A stretch of DNA of 64,000 nucleotides from Pseudomonas protegens (GCF_003363755.1 NZ_CP031396.1:3665001-3729000), one strand, 5' to 3'. Numbered from the stretch's first letter, positions 40,011 to 49,499 are shown. The notes: a model not told the origin generated them from the sequence alone. Translations and numbers: made by a program.

Positions 40011-40960
40011 AGGCGCATCAGGCACCCATTGCTCCCGCCATCGTCGAGCAGGCCAGTGAGTGGCTGATGCTGCATTGGGGCGGGGAGCTCGATGCGCAGC
40101 AACGCGAGGCGTTCGTGGCCTGGCAACAGGCTGACTCCGAACACCAGCGGGCCTGGCAGCGCTTGCAGCAACTGCAACAAACCCTGGGCGGAGTGCCGGA
40201 GCACAGTGCCCATGTGCTGCTGGCGCAGGCCCCGGACCCGCAACGACGTGCGGCGCTGAAACTGTTGGGCTTGCTGTTGGTGGCCGGGGGCAGCGGTTAC
40301 CTGGTCCAGGACAGCCAGCCTTGGCGGGCGGCCTTTGCCGGGCAGCGTACGGCCACCGGAGAAATTCGCCACCTGACCCTGAGCGACGGCAGTCGCCTGG
40401 ACCTCAACAGCGCCAGCGCCGTCGACCTGCTGTTCAGTGCCAGTGAGCGGCGCATCCGTCTGATCCAGGGCGAGCTCCTGCTCACCAGCGGGCATGATGC
40501 TTCGCGGCCGCTGATCGTCGAAACCGCCGCCGGAGACATCCAGGCCCTGGGCACGCGCTTTGCCGTGCGCGAGCTGGAGGGCGGCACCCGGGTCGATCTC
40601 TACGAAGGTGCGCTGCGGGTCAGTCCCCGGCATGCCCCGGCCCTGCAACTCAATGCCGGCGAGCGCCTGTGGTTCAGCGCCGGGCGGGTTTCGGCGCGGC
40701 AAGTGGCCGAGGTCAATGCCAGCAGCTGGAGCCAGGGCCGGCTGATTGCCGAACGCCAGCCCCTGGGGCAGTTCGTCACCGAGCTGGCGCGTTATCGCCC
40801 GGGGCTGTTGCGTTGTGACGAGCAGGTGGCCGGCCTGTTGCTCACCGGGGTCTTCCCCCTGGCGGACAGCGATGCGGTACTCGCGGCCCTGGAACGTTCG
40901 CTGCCGGTGCGGGCGCACGCGGTGACCCGCTACTGGGTGACCCTCAAGCCGCGGGACTGA
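40007..40960 (+). CDS. FecR-family transmembrane anti-sigma regulator
   Basis: 317 aa. The N-terminal DUF4880 sigma-binding part (ASEWLMLHWGGELDAQQREAF), one TM helix near residues 84-102, then the periplasmic FecR domain (RHLTLSDGSRLDLNSASAV, GTRFAVRELEGGTRVDLYEG) and a C-terminal segment that receives the signal from the receptor STN domain. Start overlaps the sigma factor stop (ATGA). It relays siderophore binding at the cell surface to the cytoplasmic sigma factor. Confidence 0.93.
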   Translation: MKAHQAPIAPAIVEQASEWLMLHWGGELDAQQREAFVAWQQADSEHQRAWQRLQQLQQTLGGVPEHSAHVLLAQAPDPQRRAALKLLGLLLVAGGSGYLVQDSQPWRAAFAGQRTATGEIRHLTLSDGSRLDLNSASAVDLLFSASERRIRLIQGELLLTSGHDASRPLIVETAAGDIQALGTRFAVRELEGGTRVDLYEGALRVSPRHAPALQLNAGERLWFSAGRVSARQVAEVNASSWSQGRLIAERQPLGQFVTELARYRPGLLRCDEQVAGLLLTGVFPLADSDAVLAALERSLPVRAHAVTRYWVTLKPRD

Positions 40961-40962
40961 TT

Positions 40963-40991
40963 GCAAATAATTCTTCTGCGCGATTGTCGAT
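40963..40991 (+). promoter_or_regulatory. Candidate ECF-type promoter of the siderophore receptor gene
   Basis: GCAAAT, 17 nt, GTCGAT. Iron-starvation sigma promoters in Pseudomonas tend to pair an AAAT-type -35 with a CGT/GTC-type -10 at this spacing. It begins 3 nt after the fecR stop and 67 nt before the receptor start. Resemblance only. Confidence 0.3.
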
Positions 40992-41012
40992 TCTGCCGAG
41001 CTGTCCGGGATA

Positions 41013-41048
41013 CCCCATGAAAGCCGATCAAGACGCATTCTCATGGGG
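41013..41048 (+). other. Inverted repeat reaching the receptor ribosome binding site
   Basis: CCCCATGA (41013-41020) and TCATGGGG (41041-41048) are perfect 8-bp complements around a 20-nt loop. The right arm overlaps the GGGGAG that precedes ATG 41058, so the folded mRNA would cover the ribosome site. Confidence 0.5.
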
Positions 41049-41057
41049 AGTTCAGGA

Positions 41058-43523
41058 ATGCCTTACCAGACCACAGCATCCATTTTGACCCTGGGCACCG
41101 CTGCCCGCCGCCGCGCCTTTGTCGCGCTGCTGGCCATGGCCCCGGTGTTGCCGGGCCTGGCCCAGGCCGACAGCGGCAGCCAGAGCCAGGCGCGGGACTA
41201 CCAGATTGCCGCCGGCAATCTCGATCAGGTCCTGAATCGTTTTGCCAGTGCCGCGGGGATTCTCCTGTCGGTGGATGCGAGCATGACGGCCGGCAAGCAC
41301 AGTGCCGGCCTGCATGGGCGCTACGAGGTCGCACAGGGCCTGCAGACGTTGCTCGCTGGCAGTGGTTTGCAGGCGGTGCAGACCGGGGCTAGTTGGGGCC
41401 TGCAACCTTTGGCCGAGAACGGCGCGCTGCAACTGGCGCCGACTCGGATCGGCGCCACGCAGATGACCGAGTACGCCTGGGGCGCGGTGCCGGGGATCGT
41501 CGCCAAACGCAGCGCCACCGGGAGCAAGACCGACTCGGCGCTGGTGGAGATTCCGCAGACCATCAACGTGATCGGCGCCAAGGAAATCAAGGCCCGCGGC
41601 GCCCAAAGCGTGACCGAAGCGCTGCTCTACACCCCGGGCATGACCGGCGGTGGTTTTTCCGACCGGGTGAAGATTTTCGACGAACCCACCTCCCGCGGTT
41701 TTTCCCCGACGCCGATGTACCTCGATGGCCTGCACTTGCCCTACGGCGGCGGCAGTACCGGCGGTGCCCTGCAGATCGAGCCCTATGCCCTGGAGCGCAT
41801 CGAAGTGCTCAAGGGCCCGGCTTCGGTGCTCTACGGGCAAAACCAGCCGGGCGGCATCGTCAACATGGTCAGCAAGCGGCCCACCGAAACCCCCTTGCAT
41901 CAGTTGGTACTGGAAGCCGGCAGCTATGACCACAAGAGCGTCGCCCTGGACCTGGGCGGCCCGCTGGATGAGCAGGGGCAGTTCCTCTATCGTCTGACCG
42001 GGCTGGCCAGCGACAGCCAGGACGCCGTCGATTACGTTCAGCGTCAGCGCCAGTTCATCGCCCCGAGCCTGACTTGGCGGCCCGATGACGACACCCAGCT
42101 GACGCTGTTCGCCCAGTATCAGAAAGACAATGACGTACCCGAGGCCCAGGGCCTGCCCAGCGTGGGCACGGTGTTCGCCAACCCCAATGGCAAGATCGAC
42201 CGCGACCTGTTCCTCGGCGAGCCCGGGGTCAATGCCTACGACCGCGACCAGTTCGTCCTCGGCTACGAGTTCTCCCATCGCCTGAACGATGTCTGGACCC
42301 TGAAGCAGAACGCCCGCTACGCCGACGTCGATGACCGCTACCGCGCGCCGCTGCACGGCTACAAGTTCGTCAGCAATCCCAAGACCGGCCTCAACGACCA
42401 GCGCTACATGACCCGCTACGGGGTGGACTGGAAGCAGCACAACAAGGTCTATGGCGTGGATAGCATCGCCCAGGCCGAGTTCGACACCGGGCCCTTCAGC
42501 CATACCTTGGTGATGGGGCTGGACTACTACCACTTCAATTCAAAATTCGACGGCAAGTACGACTTCAACCCGCCGATCCTCGACATGTTCACCCCCACTT
42601 ACGGCCAGTCGCTGAATTTCGGCAATCCTTACCAGTGGGACAACACCATCATCCAGACCGGCCTGTATGTGCAGGACCAGATCAAGTACGAGCAGTGGGT
42701 GCTGGTGCTGGGCGGTCGCAACGACTGGGCGGAAACCGATAACAAGACGCCGCTCAACGGTGGTCATACCAACGCCAAGAGCCAGTCCTTCACCGGTCGC
42801 GGCGGGCTGGTGTACCTGTTCGACAATGGCCTGGCGCCCTTTGTCAGTTATTCGGAATCCTTCCTGCCCTTGAGTGGCACCAGCGTCGGGGGCAGCGCTT
42901 TCAAGCCGTCCAGCGGCAAGCAGTACGAAGTGGGGATGAAATACCAGCCGCCGGGCCAGGAGAGTTTCGTCCAGGTGTCGGCCTACCAGCTGGATCAGGA
43001 GAACATCCTGACCTCCGACCTGGCCAACCCCGGGTTCAGCATCCAGAGTGGCGCGGTGCGTTCCCGTGGCATCGAGCTGGAAGCCAAGGCCAGCCTCAGC
43101 GAATCGCTGGACGTGATTGCCTCGGCGTCACGCAACGACATCAAGTACACCAAGGACAACGACGGGCGCGAAGGGCGTCACCCGGCCGGCATGCCGCCGC
43201 TGACCGCCTCGCTGTGGCTCAACTACACGATCCTTGGCGACACGCCGCTGGCGGGCCTGGGCGCAGGCGTCGGCACCCGCTACGTCAAGGGCAGCTATGG
43301 CACCGATTACGACGGCGCCTTCCAGATCCCGTCCTACACCGTGTACGACGCCAGCCTGAGCTACGACCTGGAAAAATCACCGCTGCAATGGAAGGGCGTG
43401 AAGCTGGCGCTGAACGTGAAGAACCTCACCGACAAGACCTACGTCGCCAACTGCACCAGCATCTGGGACTGCTACTACGGTGAGGGGCGGACCATGGTCT
43501 CGAGTTTGACCTATGACTGGTAA
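41058..43523 (+). CDS. TonB-dependent siderophore receptor with N-terminal STN signalling domain
   Basis: 821 aa. Signal peptide ending near LPGLAQA, an STN domain (about 40-95, YQIAAGNLDQVLNRFASAAG) as in FecA/FpvA/FoxA transducers, plug domain (about 150-265, ending GQNQPGGIVNMVSKRP), then a 22-strand barrel closing with the terminal aromatic SLTYDW. The plug texture is of the FhuA/FoxA/FiuA hydroxamate group, but the ligand cannot be fixed. ATG 41058 has GGGGAG about 8 nt upstream; ATG 41043 is in frame. It is the surface sensor for the FecI/FecR pair just upstream. Confidence 0.93.
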   Translation: MPYQTTASILTLGTAARRRAFVALLAMAPVLPGLAQADSGSQSQARDYQIAAGNLDQVLNRFASAAGILLSVDASMTAGKHSAGLHGRYEVAQGLQTLLAGSGLQAVQTGASWGLQPLAENGALQLAPTRIGATQMTEYAWGAVPGIVAKRSATGSKTDSALVEIPQTINVIGAKEIKARGAQSVTEALLYTPGMTGGGFSDRVKIFDEPTSRGFSPTPMYLDGLHLPYGGGSTGGALQIEPYALERIEVLKGPASVLYGQNQPGGIVNMVSKRPTETPLHQLVLEAGSYDHKSVALDLGGPLDEQGQFLYRLTGLASDSQDAVDYVQRQRQFIAPSLTWRPDDDTQLTLFAQYQKDNDVPEAQGLPSVGTVFANPNGKIDRDLFLGEPGVNAYDRDQFVLGYEFSHRLNDVWTLKQNARYADVDDRYRAPLHGYKFVSNPKTGLNDQRYMTRYGVDWKQHNKVYGVDSIAQAEFDTGPFSHTLVMGLDYYHFNSKFDGKYDFNPPILDMFTPTYGQSLNFGNPYQWDNTIIQTGLYVQDQIKYEQWVLVLGGRNDWAETDNKTPLNGGHTNAKSQSFTGRGGLVYLFDNGLAPFVSYSESFLPLSGTSVGGSAFKPSSGKQYEVGMKYQPPGQESFVQVSAYQLDQENILTSDLANPGFSIQSGAVRSRGIELEAKASLSESLDVIASASRNDIKYTKDNDGREGRHPAGMPPLTASLWLNYTILGDTPLAGLGAGVGTRYVKGSYGTDYDGAFQIPSYTVYDASLSYDLEKSPLQWKGVKLALNVKNLTDKTYVANCTSIWDCYYGEGRTMVSSLTYDW

Positions 43524-43617
43524 GGGTCCATCAGGCTGATGAGCTGGAGCGTTGTGCGCTTTTGGTTTTTGCCGGCGCAGGCTTGCCAGCAAAGGTGTCC
43601 GCCAGACCGCCTTGCTC

Positions 43618-44340
43618 TCAAGGATTCTGCAAAAACACCACATAGCCCCTGAACCAGGGGCTATCGCGCAGCGCCTGGGGCTCCTGCCAGTCACCGCCCT
43701 GGATCAGGCCGACCTTGTAGGGCAGGCCCATGCGGTCCAGGCGCGGCAGGTAGCTGGCGTAGTTGGGGATGCTGCGGCGGCCCTGGTAGGTCTGCACCAC
43801 CACTTCATCCACGACGCCCTTGAGCTGGCCGATGGCTTGCGGATCGGCGTTGCTGCCCCAGTCCATCAGGCCGGTGATGCTCAGGCGGTAGTGCGCCGGC
43901 AGGCGCTGGCGCAGGTCGCGCAGGAAACTCGCGTAGCCTTCGAGGTCGCGGGTGCTGCTGTCGAAATCGATCTGGATGCCCATCACCGGCGTGCCCGTGG
44001 CTTGCCAGCGCTGCACCTGGCCAAGCAACTGGCGATACAGCGACTCCGGCCAGGCCAGGGTATGGGCGCGATAGACCACCCAGACCTGTTCCTGGGGCAA
44101 CTGCGACACCGGCAGGCCCTGGGCGATGAGCTCGACACCGCGTCCGGGATGGCGCCGCGAGCGACTGATCTGCCCCTGGAGGATGTATAGGCTCTTGGCC
44201 TGGGCCAGCACGGGCTGGGTCTTGACTCCACTCCACAGCCAGAAGGCGTCGTATTGCGCCGCGTCTACGGTGGCGCCTGCCGGTGCTGCCCAGTACAGGC
44301 ACAGTGACAGCAGGCAGCCGGCCAGGCGTTTTGGATTCAC
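43618..44340 (-). CDS. Exported DUF3142-family protein
   Basis: 240 aa. Signal peptide (hydrophobic LAGCLLSLCLYWAAPAGA) then AAQYDAFWLWSGV and a segment with the look of a TIM-barrel glycosidase-like fold: VMGIQIDFDSSTRDLEGYA and YRLSITGLMDWG contain acidic residues at strand ends. DUF3142 proteins are uncharacterised. The GTG start overlaps the TGA stop of the upstream 732-aa gene (GTGA), so they are translationally coupled and probably work together in the periplasm or envelope. A REP-like remnant separates it from the convergent receptor gene. Confidence 0.8.
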   Translation of the reverse strand: MNPKRLAGCLLSLCLYWAAPAGATVDAAQYDAFWLWSGVKTQPVLAQAKSLYILQGQISRSRRHPGRGVELIAQGLPVSQLPQEQVWVVYRAHTLAWPESLYRQLLGQVQRWQATGTPVMGIQIDFDSSTRDLEGYASFLRDLRQRLPAHYRLSITGLMDWGSNADPQAIGQLKGVVDEVVVQTYQGRRSIPNYASYLPRLDRMGLPYKVGLIQGGDWQEPQALRDSPWFRGYVVFLQNP

Positions 44341-46535
44341 CAGTAGTAACGCAGCGACTGGCCCCATTGGGTGTCCCCCAACTTGCCCTTGAGCTGGCGG
44401 AACCAGGCCTTGCGCACGGCCGGCTCGACGCCGGCGCCGCCACAACGGTTGTTGCCGGAGGAGGCGTAGCAGTAGATGGCCCGGTACAGGGCGTAGGCGC
44501 GTTCGTCACGGCTGGCCTTGGGGTTGTTGATCACCACTTGATAGCCGTCGAGTCGCGAGAACGGCTTGCCGGGGAAGGTGTCCTGGGTGCCGCCCAGGGA
44601 CTGGGCGTTGGGTGGCGTGTCCAGGGGCATCTGGTCGAAGTTGTTCAGGCGCATGAACTCCCCGAGGCAGAGCAGCCCGGCCGGCGCTTTCGGGTCACGC
44701 TCAAGGAGCGCGGCAGTCTCCACCAGGCTCGGGCAGCGGTAGTCGGGGGTTTGCGCTTCGGGCTGTGCGCCATTCCAGTGGAAATCCTGCAATGGCGTGG
44801 TACTGAGGTAGATGTAGCCCAGGCTGGCGGGAAGACTGGCGTCGGGCAGGGTGGGCGGCAGTTGCTCGTAGTCCTGGCCGAAGGCCGCGTACTGGCCGCG
44901 GGTCAGGTCCTTGTACAGCAGGATAAAGCGCGCGGCGTTGCGCTCTTCTGCCGAGTCGGCCTTCTGCGCCTGTTGGCGCAGCAGTTTGGGCGAGGCCACC
45001 TGGCGCAGGAGAATGGCGCGCACCTGGGCGGTCTTGATCGGCGAGTCGGCGGCGAACACCTTGTCCAGTTGGCCGCTGCGCTCGTAGGTGTAGGCCAGGG
45101 CCAGTTCCAGCTGTTCGCGTTGCAGCGGTTGCTGGGCCAGGGGCAGCAATTGCAGCCACAGCGCCTCGGCGCCTTTCCAGTCCTGTTGGGCCTGCATTGC
45201 CAGGCCACGCAGGGTCTGCTGGCTGAAGCTCAGGTAGTCCAGGTGCGCTGGCAACTGGCTGGGCAGTTGCTTGAGCGCCGTGGCCGGTTGCTGCTCGACA
45301 TACAGGCTGAAGGCGGCCTGCAGATAATCGAACAGTGCCGGTTGCCCTTCGAACAGGGCTTTTTGCTGTTGCAGGGTGTCGCGGGTCAATGCCGCCGGCG
45401 TGGCGCCGCGCATGTGCATCAGGTCCTTGACCGCCAGCAGCAGCGGGGCCTTGAAGTTGTCTTCGGGCAGGCTCAGCAGTTTGTAGTCGACTTCTTCCAC
45501 CAGGTCGTCCAGACGCATGTTGCGCGGGGTGCCCGGCGCCTGGGTCAGTTGCCGGGCGTAGTCGTCGGCCAGGGCCGGGGTGTCGCCCGTCAGCCAGTGC
45601 ACACGCCGGATCAGGCCTTTGGCGGACACGGCGTAACGGCCCTGTGGATAAGCCTTCAGGTAGGCCTCGAAACCGGCGCCGGCCTGTTGCAGGACGGCTT
45701 TGTCCACATGCTCCAGATTGACCATGCTCCATTCATCGAAGGCGTTCTGCTGGGCCAGGTTGAGGGTGGTGCGCGGGCTCATGTAGGCCGCGGTTTCGGC
45801 CAGCCAGGGCTGGGGATTGTCCTTGAGCGCGGCAAAACCGTTGCCGGCTTCGCTGAAGCGGCCGCTGTAGAAGTCGGCGGCGGCCTGCAGGTAGCTGGCG
45901 AACGCCTTGGCCGTTGTCGAGTTCAGGTTGCCTGGCAGCAGCTTGCTCATTTCGCTGGCGTTCCAGCTGCAGCTGGCCAGCAGTTGCACCCGGGCTTCGG
46001 CCAGGGCCTGGCGTTCTTCCGGGCTCAGTGGCGCCTGGTTGAGCTGCTCGACAAAGGCCAGGGCGCTGGCGTCCGAGTTGCTGCGGCAGCGGCTGCCTTC
46101 TCCGGAGAGAAAGCCGTCCCCGGCGGTTTCCTTGCTGTCGCGACGCAGGCCCACGGCCTCCAGCAGGCTGTCGAGCTGCTCGGTGGCGGGCGAGGGGCCG
46201 GGCTTGGGTGGGTTGCCCGTGTCAGGGTCGAGTTCGGGCTGCGCCGGGTGCAGGCGATAGTGCATGAAGGGCACGGGACCGTAGCCCATGCCCAGGTCAT
46301 CCTGGGTCAAGGCCCTGGGAGTCAGAGGCAGACTGCCCTGGTCGGCCAGCAGCAGCCGCAGGTTGACCCGGCTGTCGTTGCCCGGGCTGAGAAAGGGCAG
46401 GTTGCTGCAGGCGTCCAGCTGGTTGGAGTAGAGCTTCCAGCTCGGTGAGCAGATGTCGTCCGAGCTGGCCTGGGCCAGGGCGGCAAACAAGGTGCCCAGG
46501 GCCAGGGTCAATGATGGAAGAAGACCGATACGCAT
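44337..46535 (-). CDS. Secreted 732-aa helical-repeat protein of unknown function
   Basis: Signal peptide MRIGLLPSLTLALGTLFAALAQA, then a mature protein with a Cys-containing head (DDICSPSWKLYSNQLDACS) and a long helical, TPR-like body (repeated Ala/Leu-rich helices such as FASYLQAAADFYSGRFSEAG and AALKDNPQPWLAETAAYMS). The C-terminal part has YALYRAIYCYASSGNNRCGG. No enzyme motif recognised. ATG at 46535 with AAGGA 7 nt upstream. It is coupled to the DUF3142 gene and diverges from a GT-C glycosyltransferase gene. An envelope scaffold role is only a guess. Confidence 0.78.
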   Translation of the reverse strand: MRIGLLPSLTLALGTLFAALAQASSDDICSPSWKLYSNQLDACSNLPFLSPGNDSRVNLRLLLADQGSLPLTPRALTQDDLGMGYGPVPFMHYRLHPAQPELDPDTGNPPKPGPSPATEQLDSLLEAVGLRRDSKETAGDGFLSGEGSRCRSNSDASALAFVEQLNQAPLSPEERQALAEARVQLLASCSWNASEMSKLLPGNLNSTTAKAFASYLQAAADFYSGRFSEAGNGFAALKDNPQPWLAETAAYMSPRTTLNLAQQNAFDEWSMVNLEHVDKAVLQQAGAGFEAYLKAYPQGRYAVSAKGLIRRVHWLTGDTPALADDYARQLTQAPGTPRNMRLDDLVEEVDYKLLSLPEDNFKAPLLLAVKDLMHMRGATPAALTRDTLQQQKALFEGQPALFDYLQAAFSLYVEQQPATALKQLPSQLPAHLDYLSFSQQTLRGLAMQAQQDWKGAEALWLQLLPLAQQPLQREQLELALAYTYERSGQLDKVFAADSPIKTAQVRAILLRQVASPKLLRQQAQKADSAEERNAARFILLYKDLTRGQYAAFGQDYEQLPPTLPDASLPASLGYIYLSTTPLQDFHWNGAQPEAQTPDYRCPSLVETAALLERDPKAPAGLLCLGEFMRLNNFDQMPLDTPPNAQSLGGTQDTFPGKPFSRLDGYQVVINNPKASRDERAYALYRAIYCYASSGNNRCGGAGVEPAVRKAWFRQLKGKLGDTQWGQSLRYYW

Positions 46536-46743
46536 GAATTGTCCTTAATTCGCAAAGCCGCGAGGGAGCACCTTGAAGATGGGCGAATCATACAGAAGGC
46601 CTGGAGGCACACCTATGCAGCCAGCGAAGATTCCGATGTTTTGCAACGGCTGTCGGGCCTGTCTGGGCTTTGCGGTTTTCCAGGCAAAAGAAGATGCTGT
46701 GCCGGTCATTGCAGCCACGTCATGCGGGTGAGGGGAGCTGGGA

Positions 46744-48351
46744 ATGGAATTTCGCAAAGCGCCGGATCTGGTCGGGCGTTTGTCGCCGCAGGCGATGATG
46801 CAGCAGGGCGCTGGGCTGCAGCGGCTGGCCCGGCGGGTGCTGGAATACGGGTTGCTGCCGATCTTTCTGCTGGCCGCCGGCATCCGCTTCTATGACCTGA
46901 CGGCGGCCGCCATCTGGGGCGACGAGGGTTCCAGTCTGTTGCTCAGCCAGTATTCCCTGATGGAGATCTGGCGGCATGCCGCTCGCGATGTCCACCCGCC
47001 GCTGTATTTCATGCTGCTGCATGGCTGGATCGCACTGTTTGGCGACGGCATTTTGTCGGTGCGAATGTTCAGCGCCGTGCCGGGGATTGTCACGGTGGGG
47101 TTGGGTGTCTGGCTGGTGGCGCTGCTGGCAGGCCGACGAGCGGCGATTCTCGCCGGGGTGCTCCTGGCGTTGCTGCCCACCGCCGTGCGCTACAGCCAGG
47201 AAGTGCGCATGTATGCCCTGTTGGGCATGTTGCTGCTGGGGGCGACCCTGGCCCTGGCGTACTGGGTACGCCAGCCTCGGCGCCGGCGCTACCTGCTGGT
47301 CTACAGCCTGTTGTTGGCGCTGGCGTTCTACACCCATTACTTCACGGTGCTCTGTGTTCTGGCCCATTGGCTGTACCTGGGGCTATCGGGCGCCCGGGGC
47401 GAGGACGGTCGGCGGTTGCTTGGGCGGCCGGTCTGGTGGCTGGCCAATGCCCTGGTGGTGCTGTTGTACCTGCCCTGGGTTCCCGAGCTGCTGGAGCTGC
47501 TGCGGCACCTGGACGAGTTGAAGGCCGGCGGCGATGTGGGCTGGGAACCTGCGGTGACCTGGTCGTCCCTGCCGGCCATGGTCTGGCAGCTGTTGCTCCA
47601 GGACGAAGGCGATAGCCTGCCCTGGCCGCTGTTCGTGGGGTTGCCGCTACTGGTGTTGCTGGTCTGTCTGGTGCCCGTTTGGCGTGACGACTCGCGGACC
47701 CGGCTGGGCGGGCTGCTGACGAGTTTTACCCTGGTGCCGCTGTTGCTGGTGTTTGCGGTGTCGTTCATTTCCCCGGTGTTCATCGAACGCTACCTGACGG
47801 CCTATGCCCTGGGCCTGCCGTTGATCGTGGCAATGGTCATCGACCGCTGGCTGCGCACCGCGCGACTGCTGGCCCTGGCCCTGTTGCTGGTCTTCGTGGG
47901 GATCGAAGCCCAGGGGCTGCGAAACAACACCGATGTCGACGTCAACGACCAGATCAGCGTGATGGTGGATTACGTCAACACCCACTACGCCCCGGGCGAC
48001 CGCATCGTCATCAGCGACATGCTCTGGTACTTGAGCTACGTCTACTACAACCGCACCGATGCTCAGCCGTTGCTGTATACGCCACCGTTGTCGGGGGGCG
48101 CCTCCGGCAGGCCGAACGCCTATGGTTTCGGCACCCTGATCGACCAGCCGGATGAGGTCTACCTGGATCAACTGGGCTCGTTGCCAGTGGGCAGCGGCCG
48201 GGTCTGGCTGGTGGGTACCGACGATCCGTCCGAGGAGTTCACGCCCTTGCCGGCCGGCTGGCACACAGTCAGCGAGTTCGCTGCAGGCAGCACCCGGGCC
48301 CGACTGTTTGTCATGTGCGCCTCTGTGGCAGCGCGTTGCAGCTCGCGCTGA
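46744..48351 (+). CDS. GT-C-type membrane glycosyltransferase (ArnT/PMT-like family 39)
   Basis: 535 aa, about 11-12 TM helices in the first 400 residues and a soluble C-terminal periplasmic domain. The first periplasmic loop carries WGDEGSS (58-64), with the acidic residue that is catalytic in GT-C enzymes, and DVHPPLY (82-88), both typical of the family 39 / Glycosyltransferase_RgtA-B group. These use polyprenyl-phosphate sugars. Acceptor unknown. Strong ribosome site (GGGGAGCTGGGA) before ATG 46744. The 208-bp gap to the divergent 732-aa gene shows nothing else. Confidence 0.82.
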   Translation: MEFRKAPDLVGRLSPQAMMQQGAGLQRLARRVLEYGLLPIFLLAAGIRFYDLTAAAIWGDEGSSLLLSQYSLMEIWRHAARDVHPPLYFMLLHGWIALFGDGILSVRMFSAVPGIVTVGLGVWLVALLAGRRAAILAGVLLALLPTAVRYSQEVRMYALLGMLLLGATLALAYWVRQPRRRRYLLVYSLLLALAFYTHYFTVLCVLAHWLYLGLSGARGEDGRRLLGRPVWWLANALVVLLYLPWVPELLELLRHLDELKAGGDVGWEPAVTWSSLPAMVWQLLLQDEGDSLPWPLFVGLPLLVLLVCLVPVWRDDSRTRLGGLLTSFTLVPLLLVFAVSFISPVFIERYLTAYALGLPLIVAMVIDRWLRTARLLALALLLVFVGIEAQGLRNNTDVDVNDQISVMVDYVNTHYAPGDRIVISDMLWYLSYVYYNRTDAQPLLYTPPLSGGASGRPNAYGFGTLIDQPDEVYLDQLGSLPVGSGRVWLVGTDDPSEEFTPLPAGWHTVSEFAAGSTRARLFVMCASVAARCSSR

Positions 48352-48467
48352 GTGCGTTGAATGCCGTTCGGAAGTTGCGCGGTGCGGCAACCCTGGCCCG
48401 ACCTAGACTCATTTGAGGGAACGTCAACCTGCCGCCTCGAACCGGTTTCGGGGCACCGAGGTGCATC

Positions 48468-48929
48468 ATGCGTATGGCAAGAACCGTGCAACGCAGCCTG
48501 GAGCTGGCGCATTGCGAATTTGACCTGATAACTCACCCTCACTCGGCCAGCAGCCTGGAGACCGCACGCGTGGCGGGGGTTCCCGCGCAGCGGCTGGCCA
48601 AGTCGGTGATTCTCGACGATCACCACGGTCACTACCTGATGGCGGTATTGCCCGCCAGCCGGCATCTGGATTTGAGCAAGGTCCGCGGCAGCGGTGAATG
48701 GCAGATCACCCGGGAAAGCACCCTGGCCCATCTGTTCAACGACTGCGAGCGCGGCGCGGTACCGGCTCTTGGCGAATCCTACGGCCTGGATGTCGTCATC
48801 GACCCCTGCCTGACCCGGCAGAAAGACATCTATCTGGAGGCCGGCAATCACCACAACCTGGTGCACATGAGCATGGCCCAGTACCTGAAAATGGTGCCCC
48901 ACGCCCAGGTTTGCGAAGTGTCTCACTGA
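48468..48929 (+). CDS. YbaK/EbsC-type aminoacyl-tRNA deacylase
   Basis: 153 aa, the full length of a free-standing ProX/YbaK domain. Lys45 in RLAKSVILDD matches the conserved lysine of the family, followed by AVLPASRHLDL and the C-terminal EAGNHHNLVHM. Such proteins hydrolyse mischarged tRNAs (Ala- or Cys-tRNA-Pro type), or act on related substrates. ATG 48468 has GAGG about 8 nt upstream; ATG 48474 is also in frame. The next gene follows after 14 nt. Confidence 0.88.
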   Translation: MRMARTVQRSLELAHCEFDLITHPHSASSLETARVAGVPAQRLAKSVILDDHHGHYLMAVLPASRHLDLSKVRGSGEWQITRESTLAHLFNDCERGAVPALGESYGLDVVIDPCLTRQKDIYLEAGNHHNLVHMSMAQYLKMVPHAQVCEVSH

Positions 48930-48943
48930 TCAGGAGTCAGACC

Positions 48944-49189
48944 ATGGAATCACCGACCCACAATCTGCCGGCGCTGTTCAAGCAACTGGGGCTGGCCGAT
49001 GACCCGGTGAGCATTGATCGATTCATCGCTACCCATTCCCCGCTGAAACCGGAGTTGCACCTGGCGGACGCGTTCTTCTGGAGCAAGAGCCAGGCGGATT
49101 TCCTGCGCACGGAACTGCTCGACGACGCGGACTGGGCCGAGGTGGTGGATCAGTTGGATGTGTTGTTGAGGAAGGGGCGAGGGGGCTGA
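48944..49189 (+). CDS. DUF2789 family protein
   Basis: 81 aa, acidic, no signal peptide. Opens MESPTHNLPALFKQLGLADD and contains SKSQADFLRTELLDDADWAEV, the characteristic pattern of the short DUF2789 family in Pseudomonas. Function unknown. ATG 48944 has AGGAG 7 nt upstream. Cotranscribed with the deacylase gene by spacing. Confidence 0.85.
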   Translation: MESPTHNLPALFKQLGLADDPVSIDRFIATHSPLKPELHLADAFFWSKSQADFLRTELLDDADWAEVVDQLDVLLRKGRGG

Positions 49190-49253
49190 TGAGCTGCAGT
49201 TGTTGATGTGGACTATTTAGACCAGAATCACGACCTGAATTGAGGTCATGATT

Positions 49254-49499
49254 ATGCAAAGTATTCTGGCTGACAAAGCCGTCAGCGTATCTGAGTTGAA
49301 GAAAAACCCTTCTGCCGTCTTGAGTGGTGCCCAGGGCGGGCCAGTGGCGGTGTTGAATCACAACCGTGTCATGGGCTACATGGTTCCGGCCGAGGTTTTC
49401 GAAGCGTTGATGGAACGCCTGGATGATCTGGAGTTGGCCGAAATCGTTCGCGCGCGCAGCCATGAGACGCCCGTTCCGGTCAGTCTGGATGACTTATAG
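49254..49499 (+). CDS. Phd/YefM-family antitoxin
   Basis: 81 aa. N-terminal Phd fold: ADKAVSVSELKKNPSAVLSGA, then GPVAVLNHNRVMGYMVPAEVFEAL, with a charged flexible tail that would wrap the toxin. ATG 49254 has GAGG about 8 nt upstream; ATG 49248 is in frame but lies too close to that site. It overlaps the toxin gene by 11 nt. It should repress its own operon and neutralise the toxin. Confidence 0.9.
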   Translation: MQSILADKAVSVSELKKNPSAVLSGAQGGPVAVLNHNRVMGYMVPAEVFEALMERLDDLELAEIVRARSHETPVPVSLDDL

